This document shows, one piece after another, positions 24,365 to 33,350 of a stretch of DNA of 64,000 nt. Under the pieces are notes generated by a model, which worked only from the letters and a program-made list of their open reading frames with translations, made no database searches and had not been told where the DNA came from. Positions within the stretch are counted from its first letter, which is position 1. Each line of letters starts with the position of its first letter. Origin of the DNA: Nocardioides sp. PD653-B2 (GTDB taxonomy: Bacteria; Actinomycetota; Actinomycetes; Propionibacteriales; Nocardioidaceae); NCBI RefSeq assembly GCF_002117935.1, contig NZ_BDJE01000033.1, forward strand, positions 40,777 through 104,776, given 5' to 3'. Both the position numbers and the translations under genes were made by a program.

Positions 24365-26005
24365 GTGAATGACGGCCCCCTGATCGTCCAGTCGGACAAG
24401 ACGCTGCTGCTCGAGGTGGATCACGAGCGCGCCGCTGACTGCCGCAAGGCGATCGCGCCGTTCGCCGAGCTGGAGCGCTCCCCCGAGCACGTGCACACCT
24501 ACCGGCTCACCCCGCTCGGCCTCTGGAACGCCCGCGCCGCCGGGCACGACGCCGAGCAGGTGGTCGACACGCTGCTGGAGTACAGCCGGTACGCCGTCCC
24601 GCACGCGCTGCTCGTCGACGTCGCCGAGACGATGGCGCGCTACGGCCGGCTGCGGCTGGAGAAGAACCCGATCCACGGGCTGGTGCTGGTCTCCACCGAC
24701 CGCCCGGTGCTCGAGGAGGTGCTGCGCGCCAAGAAGATCGCCGGCATGCTCGGCGAGCGGGTCGACCCCGACACCGTCGTCGTGCACGGCTCCGAGCGCG
24801 GCAACCTCAAGCAGGCGCTGCTCAAGCTGGGCTGGCCGGCGGAGGACTTCGCGGGCTACGTCGACGGCGAGGCGCACCCGATCTTCCTCGACGAGACCGA
24901 GTGGCAGCTGCGCGCCTACCAGCGCGAGGCCGCGGAGTCCTTCTGGCACGGCGGATCCGGCGTCGTGGTGCTGCCGTGCGGCGCCGGCAAGACGCTGGTC
25001 GGCGCGGCCGCGATGGCCGAGGCGAAGGCCACCACGCTGATCCTGGTCACCAACACGGTGAGCGCCCGGCAGTGGAAGGACGAGCTGATCCGTCGGACCT
25101 CCCTGACCGAGGAGGAGATCGGCGAGTACTCCGGCTCGGTGAAGGAGGTCCGGCCCGTCACCATCGCGACGTACCAGGTGATGACGACGAAGCGGAAGGG
25201 CGTCTACCCCCACCTCGAGCTGCTCGACGCCAAGGACTGGGGCCTGATCGTGTACGACGAGGTGCACCTGCTGCCCGCGCCGATCTTCCGGATGACCGCC
25301 AACCTCCAGGCCCGCCGGCGGCTCGGGCTGACCGCGACGCTGGTGCGCGAGGACGGCCGCGAGGGTGACGTCTTCTCGCTGATCGGGCCGAAGCGGTACG
25401 ACGCGCCCTGGAAGGACATCGAGTCCCAGGGCTGGATCGCGCCCGCCGACTGTGTCGAGGTGCGGGTGACCCTGCCGTCGGCCGAGCGGCTGGCCTATGC
25501 GACCGCCGAGCCGGAGGAGCGCTACCGGCTCGCGTCGTGCACCCACCACAAGATCGACGTCGTGCGCGACCTGGTCGCCCAGCACCCCGGCCAGCCCACA
25601 CTGGTGATCGGGCAGTACATCGACCAGCTCGACGAGCTCGCCGCGGCCCTCGACGCCCCGGTCATCAAGGGCGAGACGTCGGTGAAGGAGCGCCAGCGCC
25701 TCTTCGAGGCGTTCCGCTCCGGCGAGGTCGGGCTGCTGGTCGTCTCGAAGGTCGCGAACTTCTCCATCGACCTGCCGTCGGCCGAGGTCGCCATCCAGGT
25801 CTCCGGGTCGTTCGGCTCGCGCCAGGAGGAGGCCCAGCGGCTCGGGCGGCTGCTGCGGCCCAAGTCCGAGGGCAAGTCCGCGCACTTCTACACGATCGTC
25901 TCCCGCGACACCGTCGACGCCGACTTCGCCCAGAACCGGCAGCGCTTCCTCGCCGAGCAGGGCTACGCCTACCGGATCGTGGACGCGGAGGACCTGCCGG
26001 CGTAG
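24365..26005 (+). CDS. XPB/Ssl2-like DNA repair helicase
   Basis: 546-residue superfamily 2 helicase of the bacterial XPB group, 3' to 5' in studied homologues. N-terminal damage-recognition-like domain (1-170), then helicase core: Walker A PCGAGKT with Lys209, DEVH box at 298-301, GLTATLVREDGRE (motif III and RED motif), KGETSVKERQRLFEAFRSG, and motif VI QRLGRLLRPK. Length matches mycobacterial XPB (about 542). The role in bacteria is thought to be DNA repair or unwinding, but is not settled. Its usual partner is encoded upstream. Confidence 0.93.
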   Translation: MNDGPLIVQSDKTLLLEVDHERAADCRKAIAPFAELERSPEHVHTYRLTPLGLWNARAAGHDAEQVVDTLLEYSRYAVPHALLVDVAETMARYGRLRLEKNPIHGLVLVSTDRPVLEEVLRAKKIAGMLGERVDPDTVVVHGSERGNLKQALLKLGWPAEDFAGYVDGEAHPIFLDETEWQLRAYQREAAESFWHGGSGVVVLPCGAGKTLVGAAAMAEAKATTLILVTNTVSARQWKDELIRRTSLTEEEIGEYSGSVKEVRPVTIATYQVMTTKRKGVYPHLELLDAKDWGLIVYDEVHLLPAPIFRMTANLQARRRLGLTATLVREDGREGDVFSLIGPKRYDAPWKDIESQGWIAPADCVEVRVTLPSAERLAYATAEPEERYRLASCTHHKIDVVRDLVAQHPGQPTLVIGQYIDQLDELAAALDAPVIKGETSVKERQRLFEAFRSGEVGLLVVSKVANFSIDLPSAEVAIQVSGSFGSRQEEAQRLGRLLRPKSEGKSAHFYTIVSRDTVDADFAQNRQRFLAEQGYAYRIVDAEDLPA

Positions 26006-26087
26006 GGAGCGGGCGGTTTCCCCCGGTCGGCGGTCCGCCCTGGACAGGCCATACCCAACGACGTACGACGCGGGCCATGCTGGTCCC

Positions 26088-26493
26088 GTGACCCAGCAGC
26101 CGCAGCCGATGCCGTCCGCACCCGGACCGACCGGGTGGATCGCTCTCACCGTCCAGGGCAACGCGTTGACCAGCAACATGATCGCGCCGTCGGTCCGGCT
26201 CAAACGGCTACCACGTCCCGGCGAGCTACGGGCCGAACGTCTACCCGGTCCCGCCCGGGCGCTGGCACGTCGACATCCACTGCAGCTGGCTGCGGCACTA
26301 CGGCGAGGCCGCCCTCGAGTGCGACGTGGCCGAGGGAGACACGGTGCCGGTGTTCTACGCGCCGCCGTACCACATGTTCCGGGGCGGCGAGATCGGCTTC
26401 CAACGCCAGAGGCGGCGCGGGGTGCTCGGGCTGCTGCTGAGCCTGGCCCTCGTCCTGGTCGTGGTCGTCGTCGCGATCGTCCTGCAGCTCTGA
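26088..26493 (+). pseudogene. Small tail-anchored protein gene broken by a 1-base insertion
   Basis: GTG 26088 opens a frame reading TQQPQPMPSAPGPTGW...NMIAPSVRL. At the triplet AAA 26202-26204 the frame turns to Arg-rich nonsense. If one A is removed, translation continues NGYHVPASYGPNVYPVPPG, GRWHVDIHCSWLRHYGEAAL, a TM helix LGLLLSLALVLVVVVVAIVL and TGA at 26491-26493. The span of 406 bases is 3n+1, consistent with one extra base. The intact product would be about 134 residues with a C-terminal membrane anchor, function unknown. True mutation and sequencing error are both possible. Confidence 0.8.
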
Positions 26494-26523
26494 CCCGAGT
26501 CCCGACCCCGAGGAGATGTGCCC

Positions 26524-27879
26524 ATGAGCGACCACCAGGTGATGTTCACGCTGGACGATTCCGAGCAGGTCACCCACTGGTACAACATCGTGGCCGACCT
26601 GCCGACCCCGCCCCCACCGCCGCTGCACCCGGGCACCCGGGAGCCGGTGGGACCGGACGACCTCGCGCCGCTCTTCCCGATCGAGCTGATCATGCAGGAG
26701 GTGACCGGCGAGCGGTACGTCGAGATCCCCGGCCCGGTGCTCGAGGTCTACCAGCAGTACCGGCCCAGCCCGCTCTTCCGGGCCCGGCGCTGGGAGGCGA
26801 AGCTCGGCACCCCGGCGCGGATCTACTACAAGTACGAAGGCGTCTCGCCGGCCGGATCCCACAAGACGAACACGTCGGTGCCGCAGGTCTACTACAACTC
26901 CCTGCACGGCGTACGCCGGCTGACGACCGAGACCGGGGCCGGCCAGTGGGGCACGGCGCTGGCCTACGCGTGCGCGCTCTTCGACGTCGAGTGCGAGGTG
27001 TGGCAGGTCGGGGCGTCGTACGACACGAAGCCCCAGCGGCGCACGCTGATCGAGGTCTTCGGCGGGACCGTGCACCGCTCCCCGAGCCGACTGACCGAGT
27101 CGGGCAAGGCGTTCCCCGAGAGCCACCCCGGCTCCCTCGGCATCGCGATCTCTGAGGCCGTGGAGGTCGCCGCCCAGGACCCGACCTCGAAGTACGCCCT
27201 CGGCTCCGTGCTCAACCACGTGCTCCTCCACCAGACCGTGATCGGGGAGGAGGCGCTCAAGCAGCTGGCGAAGGCCGGCGAGTCCGGCGCCGACCTGGTG
27301 GTCGGCTGCGCAGGCGGCGGCTCCAACTTCGCGGGCCTGGCGTTCCCGTTCCTGCGCGAGAAGCTGGCCGGCAGCCAGAGCCCCCGGATCCTCGCCGTCG
27401 AGCCGAGCTCGTGCCCGACCCTGACCCGCGGCGAGTACCGCTACGACTTCGGCGACACCGCGGGCCTCACGCCGCTGATGAAGATGTACACGCTCGGCCA
27501 CGACTTCGTGCCGTCGCCGATCCATGCCGGCGGGCTGCGCTACCACGGGATGGCGCCGCTGGTGTCGCACGCCGTGCACGAGGGCCTGATCGAGGCGACC
27601 GCGCTGCACCAGACCGAGTGCTTCGAGGCCGCGATCGAGTTCGCGCGCACCCAGGGCGTCGTACCGGCACCGGAGTCGTCGCACGCCCTGGCCCAGGTCC
27701 GCCGCGAGGCCCTCGCCGCGGCCGAGTCCGGCGAGGAGAAGGTGATCGTCGTCGGGCTCTCGGGCCACGGGCTGCTCGAGCTCGGGGCGTACGACGCGTA
27801 CCTCGGCGGCCGGCTCGAGGACGACGCACTGTCCGACGACGCCCTCGCCGCCGCGCTGGCGGGGGTGCCGCAGGTCTGA
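26524..27879 (+). CDS. trpB: Tryptophan synthase beta-like protein (TrpB2 type)
   Basis: 451-residue PLP enzyme of the TrpB2 group, longer than ordinary TrpB (about 400) because of its N-terminal extension. PLP lysine is Lys114 in [25 protein letters not shown] (phosphate binding) and the terminal [10 protein letters not shown] are present. TrpB2 enzymes condense indole or phosphoserine-derived aminoacrylate; many act without TrpA. No trpA, trpC or trpD is nearby. ATG 26524 follows GAGGAG at 8 bases, and 30 bp separate it from the broken gene upstream. Confidence 0.9.
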   Translation: MSDHQVMFTLDDSEQVTHWYNIVADLPTPPPPPLHPGTREPVGPDDLAPLFPIELIMQEVTGERYVEIPGPVLEVYQQYRPSPLFRARRWEAKLGTPARIYYKYEGVSPAGSHKTNTSVPQVYYNSLHGVRRLTTETGAGQWGTALAYACALFDVECEVWQVGASYDTKPQRRTLIEVFGGTVHRSPSRLTESGKAFPESHPGSLGIAISEAVEVAAQDPTSKYALGSVLNHVLLHQTVIGEEALKQLAKAGESGADLVVGCAGGGSNFAGLAFPFLREKLAGSQSPRILAVEPSSCPTLTRGEYRYDFGDTAGLTPLMKMYTLGHDFVPSPIHAGGLRYHGMAPLVSHAVHEGLIEATALHQTECFEAAIEFARTQGVVPAPESSHALAQVRREALAAAESGEEKVIVVGLSGHGLLELGAYDAYLGGRLEDDALSDDALAAALAGVPQV

Positions 27880-27887
27880 CCCCCTGG

Positions 27888-30611
27888 CTAGGACCGCTTC
27901 ACGAAGATCGTCTTCGTGTAGGTGTGGCGGTTGATCTCGAGCTTGAGGCGGACCGACTCGCGACCCTCCGCCTCGCCGTCGCGACGAGTCGGGATCCTGA
28001 TCACGAACGAGCGCTCGCCGGCGTGCAGCTGGTCGTAGACGAACGCGTGCAGCGACCACAGGGTCACGTCGGGGTCCACCTGACCCGCGTGCGCGAGGAC
28101 CCACGACGTGGGCACGTCACCGGCGGTGAGCGCCGGCGCCGGGCTGCGCACGACGGTGCCGTTGACGAACAGGTCGTAGTCCACCGGCTTCGAGATCGCG
28201 ACCTTCCACTCCGCCGGTGAGCCCTCGACCACGCTGCGGTGCACCGGCGTCACGGTCAGCCGCGGGGTCGGGTCGTCGTCGAGCACGGTCAGCCGGCCTG
28301 CCCACGCGTCGGTCATCACGTTGCGCGTCGCCCAGGCGACCACCTGCGTGACCGACCTCGGGTAGTCGTCACGACGGTCCGGCACGTAGCTGATCGGGAT
28401 GCTGCCCGAGGTCTGCCCCGGTGCCAGGTCGACCGCGAACCGCTGGACGTCGCCGCGCTGCTGGCCCGAGGTCATCACCGAGATCCGGGCCGGCCGGGTC
28501 AGGTCGCCCACGATCTCGAAGGGCAGCTCCGCCGTGGTGGGTCCGCGCCCGTCGCCCTCGTCGATGCGTGCCGTGGCGATGTCGACGGTCGCCAGCCGCA
28601 CGTCGGGCACGGCGGGCAGCGTCGTCGGCGCGGCGCCCAGGTCGACGACCCACACCCGGCCGCGCGGGCTCTCCGCGACGAGGTCGACCCGGACCACCCG
28701 GGTCAGGTCGACGCCGGTTGCGGCGGACGGGTCGACGGCGAGGGTCTGCGCCCAGAGCTTCTTGACCGGCGTGCCGGCGCCCAGCCCGGGCACGGTGCCA
28801 CCGCCCGCGGGGGCCAGGAGCGCGCTCGCCCCGTCGGCGTCGGTGATGCGCACCCGGAGGTCCGGGTCCGGCTGCAGGGGGTCCACGATCGTCCGGAGCT
28901 CGAGCCGCCCGGCGCTCAGGTCGAGCGGGTCGTCGAGCACCATGCCGCCGGTCTGGCCGGCGCCGGTCCACGACATCTCGAAGAACCGCCGGGTGGGAGT
29001 GCCCTCGTACTGCTCGGGCCAGTGCGGCCGCACCTCCTCGTAGGTGGTCCCCCGCGCGCAGGAGGCGATCTTCTCCGAGACCACGCCCTGGCAGAAGCGG
29101 GTCGTCGCGCCGTCGGGCAGGGAGAGGCCGGCGGTGAGGCCGGGCGTGCGGAGGTCGCGGCCGCCGCCGATCGCGTGGCTGAGCACCTGGGCGTCGCCCG
29201 TGGAGGCGACGCGGGCCCGGGAGCCGTCGAACATCGGCAGCAGGTCCTGCTCGTCCTCGGTGAAGAGCCGGACCGCGCCGGCGACGTACGTCGTACCGAC
29301 GGACTGCTGCTCCTCGGGGGACAGCCGCTCCGGGTTGTCCTCGCCGCACGCGGCCTGCGGGTCGCCGTACCAGTCGTCGTTGGCGGGCGCCTGCGCGATG
29401 CCCGGCGTCCACTCGGTGTTGAAGAAGTTGTGGTTGGCACCCATCACCAGGACCGAGCTCTTCAGCGACGTGTCGCCGGCGGTGAGGTCGCGCGCGGTGT
29501 CGGTGAAGCGTTGGCCCTGGAGGTCGCTGACGTCGCCGTCGCAGAAGGGCAGCAGCGTCACGGTCGGCACGTACGCCGCGGTCTGGGTGCCGAAGTCGGT
29601 CGGCGCGATCAGCACCTGGCCGACGATCCGGTACGGCGCGCTCAGCGGGATCTCGATCGACGCCCGGTCGACGCCCTCGCCGCCCCGGCTGTGCCCGACG
29701 AGCACGACGCGGCCGCGGTCGACCTGGTGCGCTGCCGCGATGTCGGCCCAGTGGTCGAGGTGCCGCTCGACGATCGCCGCGCGGGCGTCCGCACCGCCGT
29801 CGGCGAACCGGTAGTCCTGGGCGTTGATGCCGTTCACCCGCACCGAGACCGTGGTGAAGCCCTGGGAGGCGAGCACCTGCTGGATGTAGTCGTAGCCGAG
29901 CTGGCTCGGGATCTCCTGCAGGGGCGCCTGGCACGGCCAGGCGCCGTCGGCGCCCGAGTCGTTCGGGTCGAAGCAGACGCCGTGCCGTCCGTGGAGGAAG
30001 AGCACCAGCGGCCGGGGTCCGGTGACGGCGTCCGCGGCGGGCTCGACCACGTGACCGACCATCTCGATCGGCTCGGGCATGCCGGGCAGCTTCACCGGGT
30101 CGAGCTCGTAGTTGCTCGACACCACGTCGAAGTCGCCGGGTGTGGCCGGGTCGACGGGCAGCGTGACGGTGCCGGGGAGGTCGAGCGCCCTGCCCGCACC
30201 CCCGGTGACCGGGCGCTGCAGGTCGTGGCCGGCCACGTCGAGCCGGTCGCCCGAGAGCAGCACCCCGAGGGTCGCCGCGGTCGGCCGGGTCGCCGAGGTG
30301 AGGACGGTCCGCACGGTGCGCCCGTCGCCGTCGATCGTCGAGACCCCGACCACCGCGCCCTCCGGCCCGACGATCGTCGGGCGGTCGGAGGTGAGCGGGA
30401 ACCGGGTCGGCGAGGTCCAGGACACCGCGTAGCTGCCCGGCCCGACCTCCCGCACCCGCCAGTCGCCGAGGTCGGCCGGCGCCGCGGGAGCACTCGGGTG
30501 CGACGCGCCGCTCCGCGGCGTCGCGGAGACGGGGCCGGAGGCGGCGGTGGCCGTCCCGGTCGCGACCAGCGCGGCGACCACGACCCACCCGAACACACGA
30601 CGAAGGCTCAT
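27888..30611 (-). CDS. Large secreted alpha/beta hydrolase with C-terminal beta-sandwich domains
   Basis: 907 residues. Signal peptide 1-24 (RRVFGWVVVAALVATGTATAA). Residues 200-520 hold an alpha/beta-hydrolase: LVLFLHGRHGVCFDPND (oxyanion segment) and GHSRGGEG with nucleophile Ser308. Paired cysteines such as FCDGDVSD and AACGEDNPE suggest extracellular disulfides. Residues 680-907 look like two beta-sandwich repeats (LTVLDDDPTPRLTVTP, similar to Calx-beta). Probably a secreted esterase or lipase-like enzyme; the substrate is unknown. The ATG at 30611 lacks a clear ribosome site, and another in-frame ATG lies a few codons upstream. Confidence 0.82.
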   Translation of the reverse strand: MSLRRVFGWVVVAALVATGTATAASGPVSATPRSGASHPSAPAAPADLGDWRVREVGPGSYAVSWTSPTRFPLTSDRPTIVGPEGAVVGVSTIDGDGRTVRTVLTSATRPTAATLGVLLSGDRLDVAGHDLQRPVTGGAGRALDLPGTVTLPVDPATPGDFDVVSSNYELDPVKLPGMPEPIEMVGHVVEPAADAVTGPRPLVLFLHGRHGVCFDPNDSGADGAWPCQAPLQEIPSQLGYDYIQQVLASQGFTTVSVRVNGINAQDYRFADGGADARAAIVERHLDHWADIAAAHQVDRGRVVLVGHSRGGEGVDRASIEIPLSAPYRIVGQVLIAPTDFGTQTAAYVPTVTLLPFCDGDVSDLQGQRFTDTARDLTAGDTSLKSSVLVMGANHNFFNTEWTPGIAQAPANDDWYGDPQAACGEDNPERLSPEEQQSVGTTYVAGAVRLFTEDEQDLLPMFDGSRARVASTGDAQVLSHAIGGGRDLRTPGLTAGLSLPDGATTRFCQGVVSEKIASCARGTTYEEVRPHWPEQYEGTPTRRFFEMSWTGAGQTGGMVLDDPLDLSAGRLELRTIVDPLQPDPDLRVRITDADGASALLAPAGGGTVPGLGAGTPVKKLWAQTLAVDPSAATGVDLTRVVRVDLVAESPRGRVWVVDLGAAPTTLPAVPDVRLATVDIATARIDEGDGRGPTTAELPFEIVGDLTRPARISVMTSGQQRGDVQRFAVDLAPGQTSGSIPISYVPDRRDDYPRSVTQVVAWATRNVMTDAWAGRLTVLDDDPTPRLTVTPVHRSVVEGSPAEWKVAISKPVDYDLFVNGTVVRSPAPALTAGDVPTSWVLAHAGQVDPDVTLWSLHAFVYDQLHAGERSFVIRIPTRRDGEAEGRESVRLKLEINRHTYTKTIFVKRS

Positions 30612-30714
30612 CCGGGCATCATGCCGTTCCCACGACCTCGCCGGAGGCAAACGGGCCGGTCCAGTCACCGTCCTCGGGTTCTCCGATAAGCCGACATGTG
30701 GCCTGAGACACACC

Positions 30715-30720
30715 TACGGT
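30715..30720 (+). promoter_or_regulatory. -10 box for leaderless small secreted protein gene
   Basis: TACGGT, exactly 6 bases before the ATG at 30727. Confidence 0.5.
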
Positions 30721-30726
30721 CCCGCC

Positions 30727-30969
30727 ATGACCCTCCGGACTCTCAGCGCCGCGCTCGCGATCGCCCTGGCCGGGCTGGTCTCCGCACCCGCCGTCGCCGG
30801 CGCCGCTGCGACGCCCCACCACCCGTGCACCCGCACGTCCAGCCACACCTGCATCCGCGGTGGCGAGTTCTGCCCGCAGGCGAGCTACGGCCACAGCGGC
30901 TGGGACGCGCGCGGCCACCGCTACGTCTGCAAGGGCGACCGCACGCACCCGCACTGGATGCTGCCCTGA
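30727..30969 (+). CDS. Small secreted cysteine-rich protein
   Basis: 80 residues: signal peptide to about residue 27 (ALAGLVSAPAVAGAAA), then a mature part of about 53 residues with four cysteines, PCTRTSSHTC, GGEFCPQASYGHSGWD and RYVCKGDRTHPHW. Similar short modules occur at the ends of other secreted actinobacterial proteins (recollection, not checked). Two disulfides are likely. Function unknown. It stands alone between two unrelated genes with its own -10 box. Confidence 0.7.
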   Translation: MTLRTLSAALAIALAGLVSAPAVAGAAATPHHPCTRTSSHTCIRGGEFCPQASYGHSGWDARGHRYVCKGDRTHPHWMLP

Positions 30970-31032
30970 CCTGACCCGTCGGTCGGCCGTCCATCGCTTG
31001 GCGACGTTTCGGTGACTCGCGCGCTGCCGACC

Positions 31033-31038
31033 TAGGCT
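31033..31038 (+). promoter_or_regulatory. -10 box for serA
   Basis: TAGGCT, 8 bases before the GTG at 31047, again the near-leaderless arrangement. Confidence 0.45.
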
Positions 31039-31046
31039 GGTCGATC

Positions 31047-32246
31047 GTGAAGGCGCTGCTGCTCGAGAACATCCACCCGGTCGCCGTCGAGATCCTGGAG
31101 GCCCGGGGCTTCGAGGTCGAGCTCCGTACGGGGTCCCTGTCCGAGGACGAGCTGGTCGACGCGCTGCCCGGCGTGCACCTGCTCGGCATCCGGTCGAACA
31201 CGCACATCACGCCACGGGTGCTCGACGCCGCGAGCGACCTGCTCGCGGTCGGGTGCTTCTGCATCGGCACCAACCAGGTCGACCTGGTCGACGCCGGCGC
31301 GCGGGGCATCGCGGTCTTCAACGCGCCGTACTCCAACACGCGCAGCGTGGTGGAGCTGGTGATCGGCGAGATCATCGCGCTGGCGCGCCGGCTCACCGAG
31401 AAGACGCAGAAGATGCACGAGGGCGTCTGGGACAAGTCGGCGAAGGGCAGCCACGAGGTCCGCGGCCGCACGCTCGGCATCGTCGGCTACGGCAACATCG
31501 GCACCCAGCTGTCCAACCTCGCCGAGGCGCTCGGGCTGCGCGTGATCTTCTTCGACACCGCCGACCGGCTCGCCCACGGCAACGCCCAGCGGATGCGCAC
31601 CCTCGACGAGCTCCTCGAGAAGGCCGACGTCGTCAGCCTCCACGTCGACGGACGACCCGGCAACGCCGGCTTCTTCGGCGCCGAGCAGTTCGCGAGGATG
31701 AAGCCGCGCAGCATCTTCATCAACGCCGCCCGCGGGATGGTGGTCGACAACGAGTCGCTGCGCGACCACATCCTGTCCGGCCACATCGCGGGCGCCGCGC
31801 TCGACGTGTTCCCGGTCGAGCCGAAGGCCCAGGGCGACGAGTTCGAGTCGGTCCTGCGCGGCCTCGACAACGTCATCCTCACGCCGCACGTCGGCGGCTC
31901 CACCCAGGAGGCGCAGGAGGAGATCGGCTACTTCGTGGCCGGCAAGCTCGCCAACTTCTCGCTGCAGGGTCGCACCGAGCTCTCGGTGAACCTCCCCGCC
32001 GTGATGGCGCCCGCGCTCCAGGCGGGCCACCGGATCGGCTACCTGCACGTCAACGTGCCCGGCGTGCTCGCGGGCGTGAACAGCATCCTGGCCGACTCCG
32101 GCGCCAACATCACCGGCCAGTTCCTGTCCACGCGCGGCGAGCAGGGGTACGTCGTCACCGACACCCTCGACCCGCTGCCGCAGGACGCGCTCGCCAAGCT
32201 GTCCGAGTCGCCGCACACCATCTGGCTGCGGACCTGGGACGCCTGA
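31047..32246 (+). CDS. serA: D-3-phosphoglycerate dehydrogenase
   Basis: 399-residue enzyme of the short E. coli type (about 410 residues) with one C-terminal ACT domain. It oxidises 3-phosphoglycerate to phosphohydroxypyruvate with NAD, the first step of serine synthesis. Motifs: GCFCIGTNQVDL, NAD-binding GIVGYGNIGTQLSNLAEALG, catalytic Arg in INAARG, Glu in VFPVEP, His in TPHVGGSTQEAQ. ACT domain from about residue 325 (HVNVPGVLAGVNSIL) probably mediates serine feedback. The TGA stop is the first codon of a repeat element. Confidence 0.93.
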   Translation: MKALLLENIHPVAVEILEARGFEVELRTGSLSEDELVDALPGVHLLGIRSNTHITPRVLDAASDLLAVGCFCIGTNQVDLVDAGARGIAVFNAPYSNTRSVVELVIGEIIALARRLTEKTQKMHEGVWDKSAKGSHEVRGRTLGIVGYGNIGTQLSNLAEALGLRVIFFDTADRLAHGNAQRMRTLDELLEKADVVSLHVDGRPGNAGFFGAEQFARMKPRSIFINAARGMVVDNESLRDHILSGHIAGAALDVFPVEPKAQGDEFESVLRGLDNVILTPHVGGSTQEAQEEIGYFVAGKLANFSLQGRTELSVNLPAVMAPALQAGHRIGYLHVNVPGVLAGVNSILADSGANITGQFLSTRGEQGYVVTDTLDPLPQDALAKLSESPHTIWLRTWDA

Positions 32247-32425
32247 GCTGCCCCGGCCCGAGCCGGCGAGGGCCGGGACCCAGCAGCCAGGCCGAGTGGC
32301 CGCGCGAGCGAGGAACGAGCTCGCGACCGGCGTACCGAGACTGAGCTGCCCCGGCCCGAGCCGGCGAGGGCCGGGACCCAGCAGCCAGGTCGAGTGGCCG
32401 CGCGGCCCGAGCCGGGGAGGGCCCC
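32243..32425. repeat. Two copies of a 64-bp element starting at the serA stop codon
   Basis: Near-identical 64-bp stretches at 32243-32306 and 32341-32404, both beginning CTGAGCTGCCCCGG; the first contains the serA stop TGA. Between them is the tail GAGCGAGGAACGAGCTCGCG and CGGCGTACCGAGA. The same long element, in the opposite orientation, ends at the lemA stop (48550), and a diverged form follows alkB (43773). It is non-coding; short internal hairpins are possible. Confidence 0.88.
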
Positions 32426-32426
32426 G

Positions 32427-32432
32427 TAAGGT
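32427..32432 (+). promoter_or_regulatory. -10 box for leaderless MpaB-like gene
   Basis: TAAGGT, exactly 6 bases before the ATG at 32439. Confidence 0.5.
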
Positions 32433-32438
32433 CGGGTC

Positions 32439-33293
32439 ATGGGGAGCGTGCGCGAACGTCTCGGTCACGAGCTCTTCCTGCGCGTCGCCGGTCCGGACGG
32501 CGCCACCCACGCGGAGCGGATCCACGGCCGGCCCGGCCCGCGCTGGTTCGAGCCGGACAGCCCGATCACCCGCGTGCACGGTGACGCGTCGATGTTCGTG
32601 GGCGGCATCCGGGCGCTGCTCCTCCAGACCCTGCACCCGGCCGCGATGCGCGGCGTCGCCGAGCACTCGGGCTACCGCGGCGACATGTGGGGCCGGCTCG
32701 CCCGCACCAGCCGCTTCCTCGCGGTCACGACCTTCGGCCACGCCGACGACGCCCAGCAGGCGGTCGACATCGTGCGCGCCATCCACGAGCGGGTGGCCGG
32801 CACGATGGACGACGGCACGGCGTACTCCGCGGCCGACCCGCACCTGCTCGGCTGGGTGCACGTCGCCGAGATCGACAGCTTCCTGCGCGCGCACACGGTC
32901 TACGGCAAGGAGCCGCTCGTCGGCGCCGACCGGGACGTCTACGTCGCCCAGACCGCCGAGGTCGCCCGCCGGCTCGGCGTGATCGACCCGCCGACGACCG
33001 AGGCCGAGCTGGCGGCCGCGCTGGCGGCGTACCGTCCCGAGCTGCGCGGCACCCCGGAGGCGCGCGAGGCCGTCTCCTACCTCCTGCTCCGGCCGCCGCT
33101 GCCGCTGCTCGCCAGGGCGCCGTACGGCGTGCTGGTCGCCGCCGCGATCGGCCTGATGCCGCGCTGGACCCGGCGACCGCTGCGGCTGCCCTGGCTGCCG
33201 GTCTCGGAGCGCACCGTCGTCCGGGCCCTGGGCGGCCTCGCCACCGGCACGATCCGCTGGGCGATGACGCCGGCCCGCGACCCGCGGTCTTGA
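32439..33293 (+). CDS. Oxygenase MpaB-like protein (DUF2236)
   Basis: 284-residue protein of the DUF2236/MpaB family. Motifs: LLLQTLHPAAMRGVAEHSGYRGDMWGRL, RTSRFLAVTTFGHADDAQ and HLLGWVHVAEIDSFLRAH. Some members, such as fungal MpaB and bacterial latex oxygenase, are haem enzymes that cleave carbon-carbon double bonds; the conserved His in LGWVHVAEI is likely a haem or metal ligand. No substrate can be assigned. There is no signal peptide. The gene is monocistronic. Confidence 0.82.
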   Translation: MGSVRERLGHELFLRVAGPDGATHAERIHGRPGPRWFEPDSPITRVHGDASMFVGGIRALLLQTLHPAAMRGVAEHSGYRGDMWGRLARTSRFLAVTTFGHADDAQQAVDIVRAIHERVAGTMDDGTAYSAADPHLLGWVHVAEIDSFLRAHTVYGKEPLVGADRDVYVAQTAEVARRLGVIDPPTTEAELAAALAAYRPELRGTPEAREAVSYLLLRPPLPLLARAPYGVLVAAAIGLMPRWTRRPLRLPWLPVSERTVVRALGGLATGTIRWAMTPARDPRS

Positions 33294-33338
33294 GGAAAGC
33301 CTGAAGCTGCCTTGCGGGGCACCCCGGGAAGCCCCGCC

Positions 33339-33344
33339 TACGAT
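33339..33344 (+). promoter_or_regulatory. -10 box for first secreted paralogue
   Basis: TACGAT, exactly 6 bases before ATG 33351. An upstream CTTGAGG (33291-33297) resembles CTTGAGG before the second paralogue. Confidence 0.5.
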
Positions 33345-33350
33345 GTGGCC

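Noticed and set aside
24020..26203. Long open frame opposite XPB helicase
   Set aside because: XPB has all helicase motifs; the opposite frame is shadow coding with no recognisable domain.
26200..26206. Programmed frameshift at AAA in the broken small gene
   Set aside because: The context CAAAC is not a known slippery heptamer and no stimulatory hairpin or SD site is evident; mutation or sequencing error is simpler.
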